Made by a program: the position numbers and the translations under genes
In this document: positions 19,545 through 28,965 of the stretch, piece by piece
How positions within the stretch are numbered: the stretch's first letter is position 1
Layout of the letters: each line of letters begins with the position of its first letter
Origin: Prevotellaceae bacterium
GTDB taxonomy: Bacteria > Bacteroidota > Bacteroidia > Bacteroidales > UBA932
Length of the DNA: 64,000 nt
Direction: 5' to 3'
Assembly: GCA_031258195.1 (NCBI GenBank)
Contig: JAIRNF010000058.1
Coordinates: 34,820 to 98,819 of the forward strand
The notes under the pieces: model-generated
What the model was told of the DNA's origin: nothing
Database searches by the model: none
Seen by the model: the letters and a program-made list of their open reading frames with translations, nothing else

Positions 19545-20111
19545 CTATATTTCGTCGGCAGAAATTAGTCCATTAAGAATGGCGTAAACAGTCAAGCCTG
19601 ACACTGTTTTGATGTTAAGCTTAGCCGTTATGTTTTTTCGATGGGTAAGCACCGTATTAAGGCTTATGTTCAGCTTATCGGCAATGGTTTTATTCATTTC
19701 TCCTTTTGCAATAAGCGTCAGAACCTCTTGTTCGCGATCGCTCAGACTTGCCTTACTGTTTTGCGATTTTTGCTGATCGAGCTTTTCTTCCAGTAAGTCG
19801 CTTAATAGATCAAGAAAAGCGGTTTGTTCCAGTGATGTTTTGAGTACCGGAATATTTCCCGAGATGTTGGTAGAACCGTTAGAAATTACAATAAGCTTAT
19901 TACGCATGGTGCTTAGCTTATCAAAAAATACAAATAGAACCTCCGCTTGCAAAAAGAGAACATTACAGTGTAACGAATGATTTTCCAACGATGATAAATC
20001 ATTTAGTATTTCTACATTTTTTGAAGAGAAATATTCTTCAAGCAAGGCTTTTAAACCATACGCCTGAGGGAAGTCGGTAGATATTATTATGATATGTTTG
20101 TCTTTTAGCAA
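19545..20111 (-). CDS. LuxR-type response regulator with a degenerate receiver
   Basis: The C-terminal part (residues about 122-188) is a clear LuxR/GerE DNA-binding domain: SLSDREQEVLTLIAKGEMNKTIA with the recognition helix SLNTVLTHRKNI. The N-terminal 110 residues have receiver-like secondary structure (HIIIISTDFPQAYGLKALLEEYF), but the strand that should hold the phosphoryl-accepting aspartate reads NVLFLQAEV, so phosphorylation is unlikely. The frame has no ATG at its 5' end; TTG at 20111 is the best start, directly behind the stop of the hemerythrin gene (20113). This spacing suggests translational coupling and a shared function, for example oxygen or nitric-oxide response. That link is inferred from context. 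Confidence 0.8.
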   Translation of the reverse strand: MLKDKHIIIISTDFPQAYGLKALLEEYFSSKNVEILNDLSSLENHSLHCNVLFLQAEVLFVFFDKLSTMRNKLIVISNGSTNISGNIPVLKTSLEQTAFLDLLSDLLEEKLDQQKSQNSKASLSDREQEVLTLIAKGEMNKTIADKLNISLNTVLTHRKNITAKLNIKTVSGLTVYAILNGLISADEI

Positions 20112-20112
20112 G

Positions 20113-20844
20113 CTAGCTCGATTTTATGGTCTTTTCTAACTCCTCAACCATTGGGATTAGTATTTTATTCTCTAAACGAGTATGATCTTTTAAATCGTTC
20201 TCCAAGCGTGATAGTTCAAAAATAACCGTATTACATAACGATTGATCGTAGTTGCCCGAAAGATATTTAATAAGTATATTTTTTAAGTCGAACAGCTTTT
20301 CATCTACATTGTCATGCTCGCGCTCAAACACCTTAATAGAGTATTCTTTCGACCGTTCTTCGTAAATTTCTTTTGAGTTTGGCTTGTCTTTAAGTGCTAA
20401 AAGCCTTTCAATATACGGAAACGTTTCTTCGTCTTCACGAGTAAGGTGGGCAAGAAGTTCCTGCTTATATTTGGCAAAGAATTTCCCTATCGGCTCCATG
20501 TTCTTATTATCATCGTTTCCAATACTTTTTATCAAAAAATTCAGATGGTTCTCGATTATCGGTAGCTGCACCTCTCGATAGTAAACATGTGTCTTACGTA
20601 AGTAATCTATCCATTGAGGAATGGAAAAAGACTTCAACTTTTTCTCAGAAAAGTAATTCTCAAATGTAAATGTATTAAGAATTGTAGTAAAGAAATCGGC
20701 ATCAATACCATGCTCTTTACATACAGTCTCAACATCTTTGTCGCCAAAGCCCAATCGAATTCCAAACCGATTAATCAGCGGAATAAGAAGGTAGTTGTAG
20801 CATATTGCATCGGCAAGCTTAGTTTTTGTTGTAATTAGCATCAT
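20113..20844 (-). CDS. Hemerythrin-domain protein, ScdA-like di-iron protein
   Basis: The N-terminal part (FGIRLGFGDKDVETVCKEHGID) resembles the ScdA/DUF542 domain of iron-sulfur repair proteins. The rest is a hemerythrin-like four-helix bundle with likely di-iron ligands: H in LRKTHVYY, HLTREDEE, EREHDNVDE and DHTRLENK. Such proteins bind O2 or NO, or help repair damaged iron-sulfur clusters. I chose the ATG at 20844 rather than 20868, because a TACCTTTG -7 element sits at 20866-20873 and would put transcription start near 20859. The gene for an atypical LuxR regulator follows at once, so the hemerythrin may act as its sensor. Confidence 0.8.
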   Translation of the reverse strand: MMLITTKTKLADAICYNYLLIPLINRFGIRLGFGDKDVETVCKEHGIDADFFTTILNTFTFENYFSEKKLKSFSIPQWIDYLRKTHVYYREVQLPIIENHLNFLIKSIGNDDNKNMEPIGKFFAKYKQELLAHLTREDEETFPYIERLLALKDKPNSKEIYEERSKEYSIKVFEREHDNVDEKLFDLKNILIKYLSGNYDQSLCNTVIFELSRLENDLKDHTRLENKILIPMVEELEKTIKSS

Positions 20845-20865
20845 ATTACCGTGTATTTTACTATG

Positions 20866-20873
20866 CAAAGGTA
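20866..20873 (-). promoter_or_regulatory. Predicted -7 element of the hemerythrin/LuxR operon
   Basis: TACCTTTG on the minus strand fits the Bacteroidetes TAnnTTTG element. It overlaps the longest possible start codon of the hemerythrin gene, which argues for the downstream ATG. No clear TTTG lies at -33. Confidence 0.5.
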
Positions 20874-20912
20874 CAAAAGCTTTATAGCGTTACGCTAGCT
20901 AGTAATAGTGAT

Positions 20913-23819
20913 TTATTGATGCTTTGCTTTTGCTCTCTTTACGGCTCTCGATATTTCTCCGATCCATAGTACGATTGAGGTTGAACCTATAATCAACATC
21001 CAGTCTCTAAACGTAATCGGAACGGTACGGAACACATCGCCGCCAAACTCTACAATAAGCAGCTGACCAATGAGAATAGCGCTTGCTGAGATAAGAAATC
21101 CCGGACTATTCTTAAGGTTACTAAACGCAGACTTACCGCTGTTGAATGCTTTTGCGTTAAACATATTCCAGAATTGCAGCATCACAAAAATGGTAAAGAA
21201 AACCGATAGCTCGTACTCTGCTGTAATTATTCCGTCGGTATGCGTATAGTAAAGACTTAGAGCAAGCAGCAGAACAACAAAGCTGATACCTACAAATAGT
21301 ATATTTTTACGCATGACGGGCGAAATAATGAAATCGTTATTTCGTCTCGGTTTATTTTCCATCACATTCGGATTGGGCGGTAACGATGCTAAAGCAGCGG
21401 CGGCAAACGTATCCATTATAAGGTTAACCCAGAGCATTTGCGTAACGGTAAGCGGCAGTTCCTGTCCGAAAATAGAACCGAAGAAAACGAGTATTAATGC
21501 GGCAACGTTAATGGTTAGTTGGAATAGAATGAACCGTTGTATATTTTGGTACAACGAGCGTCCCCACATAACGGCTGTAGCAATACTGTTGAAGGAGTCG
21601 TCTAGCAGCGTAATATCGCTGGCTTCTTTAGCCACAGAAGTACCCGATCCCATCGAAAGCCCCACTTGCGCGTAGTTAAGAGCAGGCGCGTCGTTTGTTC
21701 CGTCGCCGGTTACGGCAACAACTTCTCCTCTTTGCTGGAGCAGCTGAACAAGGCGTTGTTTATCGGTTGGACGGGCACGGCACATTATTTTTAAATCTTG
21801 TATGCGTTTCAGCGCTTCTTCGTTCGATAGTGCTTCAAAATCACTACCCGTAATTAAGTTATAGTCTTTCCTATCATTTTCCTCCCAAATGCCTATTTGG
21901 CGACCGATTTCCATTGCGGTTGCGGGTGTATCGCCCGTAACGATTTTTACATCAATGCCCGCGTCAAGACAACGATCTACTGCCGGAGGAACATCTTTTC
22001 TTATAGGGTCGGAAATCGCAACTACGCCTAATAGCGTAAGCCCCGATTTTACGATAGCTTCAATAGATCTGCTATCGTTGTCTTCGAGATAGCAAAATGC
22101 AAAGCCAAGCGTACGCATAGCCTTATTTTGATATTGTAGCAACAGCTGTTCTACCTCTTTTTTCTTTTCGGCAATAGGCTTATACCCGTTTTCGGTCAGT
22201 ACGTTATTACATTTGCCGAGTACTATTTCCGGCGCGCCCTTCATGTAAAGCACTCTCTTATTTAATAGGGGGGATTGAACAATGGTTGCCATAAACTTTC
22301 TTTCGGTAGAAAACGTTAGCCGCTCAACGACCTCAGCATCTTCTCTTAAATCTAAGTAGTTTATGTTAACATCGTGCAACCGGAGCAGTAGCGCTGCTTC
22401 TGTAGGGTTACCTAACGATTTGATTTTTTTAGGATCGGAATAGTCTAAAAAAGCAGTAGAATTTGCCGCTATCCCTTCGGTAATCAGCTTGCTCGCCTCG
22501 TCGTTTATTAAAGCCTGATCGTTGTTTAACCCGCAGAAGCAAGTTTCGTAAACCTGCATCTGGTTTTGAGTAAGCGTTCCCGTTTTATCGGTACAAATTA
22601 CAGTTGCGGCGCCCATCGTTTCGCATGCATGCATTTTACGAACAAGGTTGTTTGTCTGTAACATACGGCGCATACTCATTGCAAGGCTTAAAGTAACGCT
22701 CATAGGTAAACCTTCGGGTACGGCAACTACAATCAGCGTAACTGCTACCATAAAGTATTGCAGAATATCGCCCGCGGTATCTATCGACATCCACGAGTTG
22801 GTATCGAAAGGATCTATCCCGATAGGATATCCGCCAGCCATTAAAACAATAAATGTAACAAGACCGATTAACATCCATCTTAGCCAGCTACCGTTTTCAA
22901 TAGTATTTGGTACGTTAGAGTCTTTACAACCTAATAACATTTTGGCGTCATAAACTATAGGAACCCATACTTTGGCAAAAGCAATAAGTACAGATACAAA
23001 AACAATGGCTAAAAAGCCCAGCTGCTGCCAGGTATAAATAGCAACACCATTAACAATATCTTTAAAAAAGAGCGCTAAGAAGGTAAGTATGGCAACAGTA
23101 AATCCAACTACGCCGATAAACTTAGCCAGCTTGTCGAGCTGCTTATTTAGGGGTGTTTCTTCTTCGCTTTTTGCCGTGGCTTCTTGCGCTACCTTACCAA
23201 ACTCGGTGGCATCGCCAACCAGCGCTACCTCCATAATACCATGTCCATCAACAACGGTAGTACCGCGTAATACCATATTTGACGGGTAGGTAGCATCGGG
23301 CTTAAAATTCTCGGGATTTGTAGTTTTACTGATAACAGGCTCTCCTGTTAGGCTGGACTCGTTTACCTGTAATGATATTGCCTCAAGTAGTTCGCCATCG
23401 GCGGGGATTTCTTCTCCGGTTTCGAGTACAATAATATCTCCTACAACGACATCGCGTTTAGGTATTTCTGAGATATTTCCGTCGCGGATAACTTTTACCG
23501 GCGTAACATCATTAACGGTATTGAGAATATCGAATTTTTTATTGGCATCGTACTCAAACCAAAATCCTACACCCGTTGCCAATAGTATAGCGCAGAATAT
23601 TCCGGTAGTTTCGGCATAATGACCGTTAGTGAACGATATGCCAAGCGATAGAACGGCTGCTATTAAAAGTATGCGAATAATAGGGTCGTTGAATTTTTCG
23701 AGGAATAGCTTCCAAATCGGGTCTCTTTTAGGAGGAGTGAGTACATTCTCGCCATGTTTGTTACGACTTTCTGTAATTTGTTGATCGTTAAGACCAGTGT
23801 AATGCTTTTTATGCTCCAT
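20913..23819 (-). CDS. Ca2+-type P-type ATPase (PMCA/SERCA-like)
   Basis: This 968-residue P2-type ATPase has all the catalytic motifs: SSLTGEP in the actuator domain, VAVPEGLP in membrane helix 4, CTDKTGTLT with the phosphorylated aspartate, KGAPE in the nucleotide domain, TGDTPATA, and VTGDGTNDAPAL at the hinge. The N-terminal cation-ATPase domain (GLNDQQITESRNKHGEN) and the C-terminal helix bundle are complete. The VPEGLP form and overall layout fit calcium export. An extra segment of about 60 residues (KVWVPIVYDAKMLLG and following) lies between helices 3 and 4. A TACTTTTG -7 element lies upstream on the minus strand at 23873-23880. The gene is divergent from comEC. Confidence 0.92.
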   Translation of the reverse strand: MEHKKHYTGLNDQQITESRNKHGENVLTPPKRDPIWKLFLEKFNDPIIRILLIAAVLSLGISFTNGHYAETTGIFCAILLATGVGFWFEYDANKKFDILNTVNDVTPVKVIRDGNISEIPKRDVVVGDIIVLETGEEIPADGELLEAISLQVNESSLTGEPVISKTTNPENFKPDATYPSNMVLRGTTVVDGHGIMEVALVGDATEFGKVAQEATAKSEEETPLNKQLDKLAKFIGVVGFTVAILTFLALFFKDIVNGVAIYTWQQLGFLAIVFVSVLIAFAKVWVPIVYDAKMLLGCKDSNVPNTIENGSWLRWMLIGLVTFIVLMAGGYPIGIDPFDTNSWMSIDTAGDILQYFMVAVTLIVVAVPEGLPMSVTLSLAMSMRRMLQTNNLVRKMHACETMGAATVICTDKTGTLTQNQMQVYETCFCGLNNDQALINDEASKLITEGIAANSTAFLDYSDPKKIKSLGNPTEAALLLRLHDVNINYLDLREDAEVVERLTFSTERKFMATIVQSPLLNKRVLYMKGAPEIVLGKCNNVLTENGYKPIAEKKKEVEQLLLQYQNKAMRTLGFAFCYLEDNDSRSIEAIVKSGLTLLGVVAISDPIRKDVPPAVDRCLDAGIDVKIVTGDTPATAMEIGRQIGIWEENDRKDYNLITGSDFEALSNEEALKRIQDLKIMCRARPTDKQRLVQLLQQRGEVVAVTGDGTNDAPALNYAQVGLSMGSGTSVAKEASDITLLDDSFNSIATAVMWGRSLYQNIQRFILFQLTINVAALILVFFGSIFGQELPLTVTQMLWVNLIMDTFAAAALASLPPNPNVMENKPRRNNDFIISPVMRKNILFVGISFVVLLLALSLYYTHTDGIITAEYELSVFFTIFVMLQFWNMFNAKAFNSGKSAFSNLKNSPGFLISASAILIGQLLIVEFGGDVFRTVPITFRDWMLIIGSTSIVLWIGEISRAVKRAKAKHQ

Positions 23820-23872
23820 TGAACTATGTAGGTATTATCTTCTCTTCGGAGTTGGACGGCAAATAACAAATG

Positions 23873-23880
23873 CAAAAGTA
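23873..23880 (-). promoter_or_regulatory. Predicted -7 element of the P-type ATPase gene
   Basis: TACTTTTG on the minus strand matches TAnnTTTG and lies 54 bases before the ATG at 23819. No good -33 element is visible. Confidence 0.45.
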
Positions 23881-23970
23881 GAGAAAAATTATAAGTATAT
23901 TATTATTTAAACAGCTAGCAAAAAGAATGTTTTGAAATATTTCTATATTTAACGGTCTAAAATACCCTAA

Positions 23971-26082
23971 ATGCAGCATAAGCTCTCCGATGTTTTTGGC
24001 AAAACGCCTTTTATCCGGCTCACTATCCCATTCTTGTTGGGGATTATAGCCGGAGAATATATTTTTCGGCATTCGTTCAGCTTTATTTGGCTTGTCGGAA
24101 TAGCTGGGCTTGTCTATCTGTTGCTTTACTTTTCTCAAGGAGTTGTTACATATAAGTATCGTTGGATATGGGGTGTGCTGGCTTCTCTATTTCTATTCTT
24201 CTGTGGAGTTACGTTATGGCAGCAGCAAAAAAGAACCAGTGAGCTACCGTCGGATGAGACTATTATGCTTAATGCTGTTATCGCAGAGCATCCTGTTCGA
24301 AAACCTAATTCGCTACGGCTTTGCTTAGCCGTTGATGCTTATAGACAAGATAATGTATGGATTAAAAGTAGCGAAAATGTTGTTGTTTATCTACAGATAG
24401 ATAGTACGGAACAGGTGCAATTACGAGCCGGGCAACGCGTTCTTATTCCTGCATCTTTACAATCTATAAAGCCACCTTCAAATCCCGAAGAGTTTGATTA
24501 CCGAAGCTATATGCAAAGGCGGGGTTACTATGCAACGGCATTTATTAGAGGAAGTAGCTTTGAGGTGCTAGAAGATGATGTTTTACCTTTTTATAGAGCT
24601 GTTCCGTTAAGCATACAGCGGGGATTGTTAAGCTGCTTCGAAAAGGCTGATATAGAAGGGCAGGAGCTAGCGGCACTAATGGCATTAACGATAGGAGATA
24701 AGCAGCTGTTGGATAATGAGGTTAAGCGGGCGTACTCTTCGGCAGGTGTAATTCATATATTGGCTGTATCGGGCTTACATGTGGGGTTGTTGTACATGTT
24801 GCTTACCTACTTTTTGTTTTTTCTTAAAGGTAAAAAGTATAAGCTATTCTTAAAGTCGGCTATAATTCTTTTTTGCCTTTGGCTGTATGTCGCAATAGCG
24901 GGTTTCTCTCCGTCTGTAACGAGGGCTGTTGTCATGTTCAGTTTTATACTACTTGCGCGGCTGTCAGGTAGGCAGGCGTCTACGCTCAACGCTGTTTTCG
25001 CATCGGCGTTCTTTATATGCTTGTTTAAGCCCTTAAGTATATTTGACGTTGGTTTTCAGCTGTCTTATTTTGCCGTGCTAGGTATTCTGGCTTTTTATCC
25101 TAAGCTGAATAAGCTGATAACCGTTAAGAATCCTATACTAAAAGGGGCTTGGAATATTTGTTGTGTATCGTTCTCGGCGCAGCTGGCTGTACTACCCTTT
25201 TCTGTTTTCTACTTTCATCAAATACCAACGTATTTCTTGTTGGCAAATATTATAGTGTTGCCATTGGTAGCCGTTGCTACCTGTCTTATCGTAATACTTC
25301 TGTTGATATCTTTTATCCCTTTTGTATCAACGTTTATAGGTTTTTTGCTTAGTCTATGCGTATATTGTATTAATTACGTTGTAGCAGCCATTCGGCAGCT
25401 CCCTTTCGCTGTTTGGGATGGTATTTATTTAAGCCCGTTTCAGCTGATGCTATCCCTAGTCGCTTTATTATGCCTAATGCTATTAATGGCTTATCGAAAA
25501 AAAGCTTTAACGTGGACTGCGATAGCTTGTGCCGTTCTCACGCTGTTGTTAGGTATTACTCATTATGTAGAAGCTGGTCGGCAACATCGGCTGGTAGTTT
25601 TTAATGTCGGCTACTCCTCGCTTATCACATTTATCGATGGGCGCGCGGCCATATGTATTAAGGATGACAGAAGCTCGGAAAAATCGTTTGAGTATAATAC
25701 CGATGGATACTTCGTCAAGCAATATATTGATAGAAAAAATGTACAAACATTTATTCATAGCGAATTAGAGTCGTTCAATTCCGCTAGTGGTTTATATTAC
25801 CATAAAGATTTATTTTGGTTTCATGGATATAGTATAAAGCTAATAGCTAAGCATGATAATCTTCTTAAGCTAAGAGAACCTTTATCTATTGATGTTTTAG
25901 CCATAAGCAATTCCTCCAGATTGTTACCCGAAGAGGTATTGAAGTGCTGTATTCCTAAATTGGTGGTAATAGACTCTTCGGTTAGTGCAAGAAAAATGGA
26001 AAGGTGGATTAGTACGCTCAACCAGAATAATATACCGTATTATAGCGTAAAACAATCGGGAGCATTCATTTTAGTCATTTAA
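23971..26082 (+). CDS. comEC: ComEC/Rec2-family DNA-uptake channel protein
   Basis: The 703-residue protein has the ComEC plan: an N-terminal membrane segment pair, an OB-like soluble domain (about residues 70-200, RAGQRVLIPASLQSI) and the competence domain, with AGVIHILAVSGLHVGLL, AGFSPSVTRAVVMFSFILLARL and LLANIIVLPLVA. ComEC forms the inner-membrane channel through which single-stranded DNA enters during transformation. The C-terminal region lacks the metallo-beta-lactamase zinc motif found in full-length ComEC of Firmicutes; only a short degenerate beta domain remains. Competence itself is not shown by this gene alone. Upstream it is divergent from the P-type ATPase. Confidence 0.9.
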   Translation: MQHKLSDVFGKTPFIRLTIPFLLGIIAGEYIFRHSFSFIWLVGIAGLVYLLLYFSQGVVTYKYRWIWGVLASLFLFFCGVTLWQQQKRTSELPSDETIMLNAVIAEHPVRKPNSLRLCLAVDAYRQDNVWIKSSENVVVYLQIDSTEQVQLRAGQRVLIPASLQSIKPPSNPEEFDYRSYMQRRGYYATAFIRGSSFEVLEDDVLPFYRAVPLSIQRGLLSCFEKADIEGQELAALMALTIGDKQLLDNEVKRAYSSAGVIHILAVSGLHVGLLYMLLTYFLFFLKGKKYKLFLKSAIILFCLWLYVAIAGFSPSVTRAVVMFSFILLARLSGRQASTLNAVFASAFFICLFKPLSIFDVGFQLSYFAVLGILAFYPKLNKLITVKNPILKGAWNICCVSFSAQLAVLPFSVFYFHQIPTYFLLANIIVLPLVAVATCLIVILLLISFIPFVSTFIGFLLSLCVYCINYVVAAIRQLPFAVWDGIYLSPFQLMLSLVALLCLMLLMAYRKKALTWTAIACAVLTLLLGITHYVEAGRQHRLVVFNVGYSSLITFIDGRAAICIKDDRSSEKSFEYNTDGYFVKQYIDRKNVQTFIHSELESFNSASGLYYHKDLFWFHGYSIKLIAKHDNLLKLREPLSIDVLAISNSSRLLPEEVLKCCIPKLVVIDSSVSARKMERWISTLNQNNIPYYSVKQSGAFILVI

Positions 26083-26127
26083 GATAGCTATTCTCTTAAA
26101 AAGTCGCATCGCTAAACAAAAAAGCTA

Positions 26128-26135
26128 TATCTTTG
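26128..26135 (+). promoter_or_regulatory. Predicted -7 element of the trkA gene
   Basis: TATCTTTG fits TAnnTTTG and lies 26 bases before the trkA ATG. No clear TTTG lies at -33. Confidence 0.45.
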
Positions 26136-26161
26136 TTTTTCTTTTTCAAACTACTAATAGC

Positions 26162-27508
26162 ATGAAAGTTATTATTGCAGGCGCCGGAGAAGTAGGGCTG
26201 CATTTGGCAAAGCTAATGGCATTCGAAAATCACGATGTTACTATAGTTGACGCTAACGAAGAGCGATATAGGATGGCGAGTACGATTGGCGATCTTGTTG
26301 CTATTGAGGCTTCTTCAACCTCTATATCTGCACTTAAGGGAGTTGACATTAAAAAAGCCGATTTGTTTATTGCCGTAAATCCGGCAGAAGACCAGGATAT
26401 GAACATTACCAGCGCTTTGCTGGCAAAAAAGTTGGGCGCAAAAAAGGTTATTGCCCGTATTAATAATGGCGAATACCTGCTACCTAATAACATCGAAATG
26501 TTTTTGGATTCGGGTATCGACTACCTCTTCTATCCCGAACAAATTGCGTCAAATGAAATTATAAAAATGCTAGGGCAGACCAGCTCTACAGAGTATGTCG
26601 ATTTTTCGGGAGGTGAGCTTTTGCTAACGGTTTTAAAGTTGGAAGAAGGAGCGCCGATTATCAATAAGCCAGTAAATAGTACGATTGCAGGTCAAGCCGA
26701 CCCTCAGTATAAAACCATCGCTATTTCTAGAGAAGGTAAAACCATTATTCCTAAAAAGGACGAGGTATTCGAGCAGAACGATATGGTGTATATCTTGGCA
26801 AACCATACCGCTGTGCCCGAAGTACTTCAATTTAGCGGAAAGACAAATATCAGGGTTAGAGATTTGATGATACTTGGTGGTGGGAAAATAGGCGTGATGG
26901 TTGCTAAAGCGCTCGAAAAGCACACCAACATAAAGCTTATAGAAAATAACAGAGAGAAGTGCGAAGTTCTTACGGATGTACTGGAGCATACGCTCATCCT
27001 TAGTGGCGACGGAAGAAGTGCGGAACTTCTTATGGAAGAGGAAGTAGGTAATATGGATGCGTTTGTTGCCGTTACAGGTAGCTCCGAAACGAATATCCTT
27101 GCGTGTATGGCGGCAAAGCAGATGGGTGTTAAGAAGACCATTGCAGAAATAGAGAATATCGACTACATAAAATTTGCCGAAACTATGGGCGTTGATACGG
27201 TAATAAATAAGAAGCTTATTACCGCCAGCTCTATATACCGTTTTACGATGGATACCGATATACAGGCAATAAAGTATCTAATAGGCTCTGACGCTGAAGT
27301 GTTGGAGTTTGTGGTGAAACCCGGTAGTCCTTCTACAAAAGGAAAAATTGCAGAAATAGATTTTCCAGAAGGATCTGTTATCGGCGGTATTGTGCGGGGC
27401 GATCAATCGTTTATCGCGACAGGAGATAGCGAGATTAAACCCTACGATAGGGTTGTAGTATTCTCTCTCCCTTCTGTTCTCAGTAAAATAGGCGGTTTTT
27501 TCACGTAA
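26162..27508 (+). CDS. trkA: Trk potassium uptake regulatory protein TrkA
   Basis: TrkA is the cytoplasmic NAD(H)-binding gate of the Trk K+ uptake system. The 448-residue protein has two RCK units, each with a Rossmann fold and a C-terminal RCK domain. The first fold starts KVIIAGAGEVGLHLAKLM, the second DLMILGGGKIGVMVAKAL, giving two dinucleotide-binding GxGxxG-like loops. The membrane partner TrkH/TrkG is not in the window. The gph gene starts 17 bases downstream, so trkA, gph and ybaK probably form one transcript. Confidence 0.94.
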   Translation: MKVIIAGAGEVGLHLAKLMAFENHDVTIVDANEERYRMASTIGDLVAIEASSTSISALKGVDIKKADLFIAVNPAEDQDMNITSALLAKKLGAKKVIARINNGEYLLPNNIEMFLDSGIDYLFYPEQIASNEIIKMLGQTSSTEYVDFSGGELLLTVLKLEEGAPIINKPVNSTIAGQADPQYKTIAISREGKTIIPKKDEVFEQNDMVYILANHTAVPEVLQFSGKTNIRVRDLMILGGGKIGVMVAKALEKHTNIKLIENNREKCEVLTDVLEHTLILSGDGRSAELLMEEEVGNMDAFVAVTGSSETNILACMAAKQMGVKKTIAEIENIDYIKFAETMGVDTVINKKLITASSIYRFTMDTDIQAIKYLIGSDAEVLEFVVKPGSPSTKGKIAEIDFPEGSVIGGIVRGDQSFIATGDSEIKPYDRVVVFSLPSVLSKIGGFFT

Positions 27509-27525
27509 TGGCTTGATTTGAAAAT

Positions 27526-28182
27526 ATGGAGTGCGGCTTAGCTATTTTTGATCTAGACGGAACGCTGGTAGATTCGTTGGCAGATATTGGAGATGCGATG
27601 AATCGTGTGCTTGCAGAGGCAGGCTATCCGACGCATTCGTACGATTCGTATAGATTTTTTGTAGGTAACGGTATCAGAAATTTGGTAATTCAAAGCTTGC
27701 CAGAATCTTCTAGGACAGATGATATAGTTGAAAAGTGCTATAGCAGAATGCTTGCCGATTACGGGCAGAACTATATCAACAAAACACACTTATATAGCGG
27801 TATCTCTCAGCTGCTGGATAATCTTACGGCAAAAAATATAAAGCTGGCAATGCTGTCGAATAAGGCAGACGCTATTACGCAGAAGGTTTATAAAGAATTG
27901 CTATCGAAATGGTCTTTTGAAGTAGTAATGGGAGCAAGCGATAGTTTTCCCCGTAAGCCCGACCCTTCTTCTGCTTTATATATAACGAAAACAGTAGGTG
28001 TAACCCCCAATGTCGCATGCTATGTTGGAGATAGCAATGTAGATATGGAAACGGCCCGTGCGGCCGGATTTATAGCTATAGGTGCTACTTGGGGATTTCG
28101 CTCAAAGTCAGAGTTGATAGAAGCCGGAGCAATGTACACGATTGATAAGCCTATAGAGCTAATGGCTCTACTTGGACAATGA
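27526..28182 (+). CDS. gph: HAD hydrolase, phosphoglycolate phosphatase-like
   Basis: The 218-residue protein has all four HAD motifs: FDLDGTLVDS with the nucleophile and acid/base aspartates, MLSNK, the RKPDP lysine and VGDSNVDMETARAAG. The Gph-like cap domain (FFVGNGIRNLVIQSL) points to phosphoglycolate phosphatase or a related small-phosphoester phosphatase. Its stop overlaps the ybaK start by four bases (ATGA), which indicates translational coupling. Confidence 0.88.
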   Translation: MECGLAIFDLDGTLVDSLADIGDAMNRVLAEAGYPTHSYDSYRFFVGNGIRNLVIQSLPESSRTDDIVEKCYSRMLADYGQNYINKTHLYSGISQLLDNLTAKNIKLAMLSNKADAITQKVYKELLSKWSFEVVMGASDSFPRKPDPSSALYITKTVGVTPNVACYVGDSNVDMETARAAGFIAIGATWGFRSKSELIEAGAMYTIDKPIELMALLGQ

Positions 28183-28664
28183 AATTAAAAATCCATAAAA
28201 CAAATGCCAGCCGCCTTTTAGATAAGGCAAAAATTCCTTACGAGCTAATCTCCTACGAGGTGGACGAAGCCGACCTAAGCGCCATACTTGTTGCAAAGCG
28301 GCTGGGTGAAGATGTTCGGCAGGTGTTTAAAACTTTAGTTCTATCAGGCGACAAGAACGGCTATTTTGTGTGCATAGTCCCGGGTAATTTGGATGTTGAT
28401 CTTAAAGCCGCGGCTAAAGTGTCCGGTAACAAAAAAGCAGAGATGATACCAATGAAAGATCTACTATCTGTTACGGGGTATATTCGTGGCGGCTGCACTG
28501 CTATTGGAATGAAGAAGAAGTTTCCCGCATACATTCATGAAACGTGCTTAGAGTTCGATGCAATATTTATCAGCGCCGGGGTAAGAGGGTTGCAAATAAA
28601 AATCTCTCCGTCGGCTTTTATTCAGTATATTGATGCCGTTGTTGCTGATATCGTTACTACCTGA
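28179..28664 (+). CDS. ybaK: Cys-tRNA(Pro)/Cys-tRNA(Cys) deacylase YbaK
   Basis: This 161-residue protein is a trans-editing deacylase that hydrolyses misacylated Cys-tRNA(Pro). Family blocks are FKTLVLSGDKNGYFVCIVPG, KKAEMIPMKDLLSVTGYIRGGCTAIGMKKKFPAYI and ISAGVRGLQIKISP. The length is normal for YbaK/EbsC. It overlaps gph by four bases and ends the trkA-gph-ybaK group. Confidence 0.93.
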   Translation: MKLKIHKTNASRLLDKAKIPYELISYEVDEADLSAILVAKRLGEDVRQVFKTLVLSGDKNGYFVCIVPGNLDVDLKAAAKVSGNKKAEMIPMKDLLSVTGYIRGGCTAIGMKKKFPAYIHETCLEFDAIFISAGVRGLQIKISPSAFIQYIDAVVADIVTT

Positions 28665-28694
28665 TTACGACTATTAGTTTGAGAAGATTGTCTC

Positions 28695-28836
28695 AAAGCC
28701 TACAATTTGTTATTCCGCCCCTTGGGGAAGAATCTCCCGAAAAGCGTTACTACCTTCAATAAGGAAATGTGAATTCGCCGAGTTAACGGTCCTCACTTTG
28801 TTCGGCATGAGGGGCGGAAAGGGTAGGGTAGGCTTT
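28695..28836. repeat. Structured non-coding repeat element (nested inverted repeats)
   Basis: The element has an outer pair AAAGCCTAC/GTAGGCTTT (28695-28703, 28828-28836), a second pair TTCCGCCCC/GGGGCGGAA (28713-28721, 28811-28819) and an inner CCTCA/TGAGG hairpin. No open frame is credible. Size and build resemble dispersed palindromic intergenic repeats. Only one copy is visible in this window, so dispersal is not shown. It fills part of the 384-base gap between ybaK and aspA. Confidence 0.55.
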
Positions 28837-28953
28837 TTCGCGGCTTCTTCTTCCCTTTCGAACTATTAGCTATTTGTTGATAACCTTTCATTAATAGCTC
28901 TAAAAGATGCTATAGAATACCTTTTAAAAAGTACCAGTATAGATAAAGAAGCT

Positions 28954-28961
28954 TACTTTTG
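28954..28961 (+). promoter_or_regulatory. Predicted -7 element of aspA
   Basis: TACTTTTG matches TAnnTTTG. It puts transcription start near 28968, which would place the following hairpin (28966-29010) at the very 5' end of the aspA mRNA. No good -33 match is visible. Confidence 0.45.
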
Positions 28962-28965
28962 CTTG

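Noticed and set aside
23971..26082. comEC as proof of natural competence
   Set aside because: The gene is common in non-competent species, and no other uptake gene is in the window.
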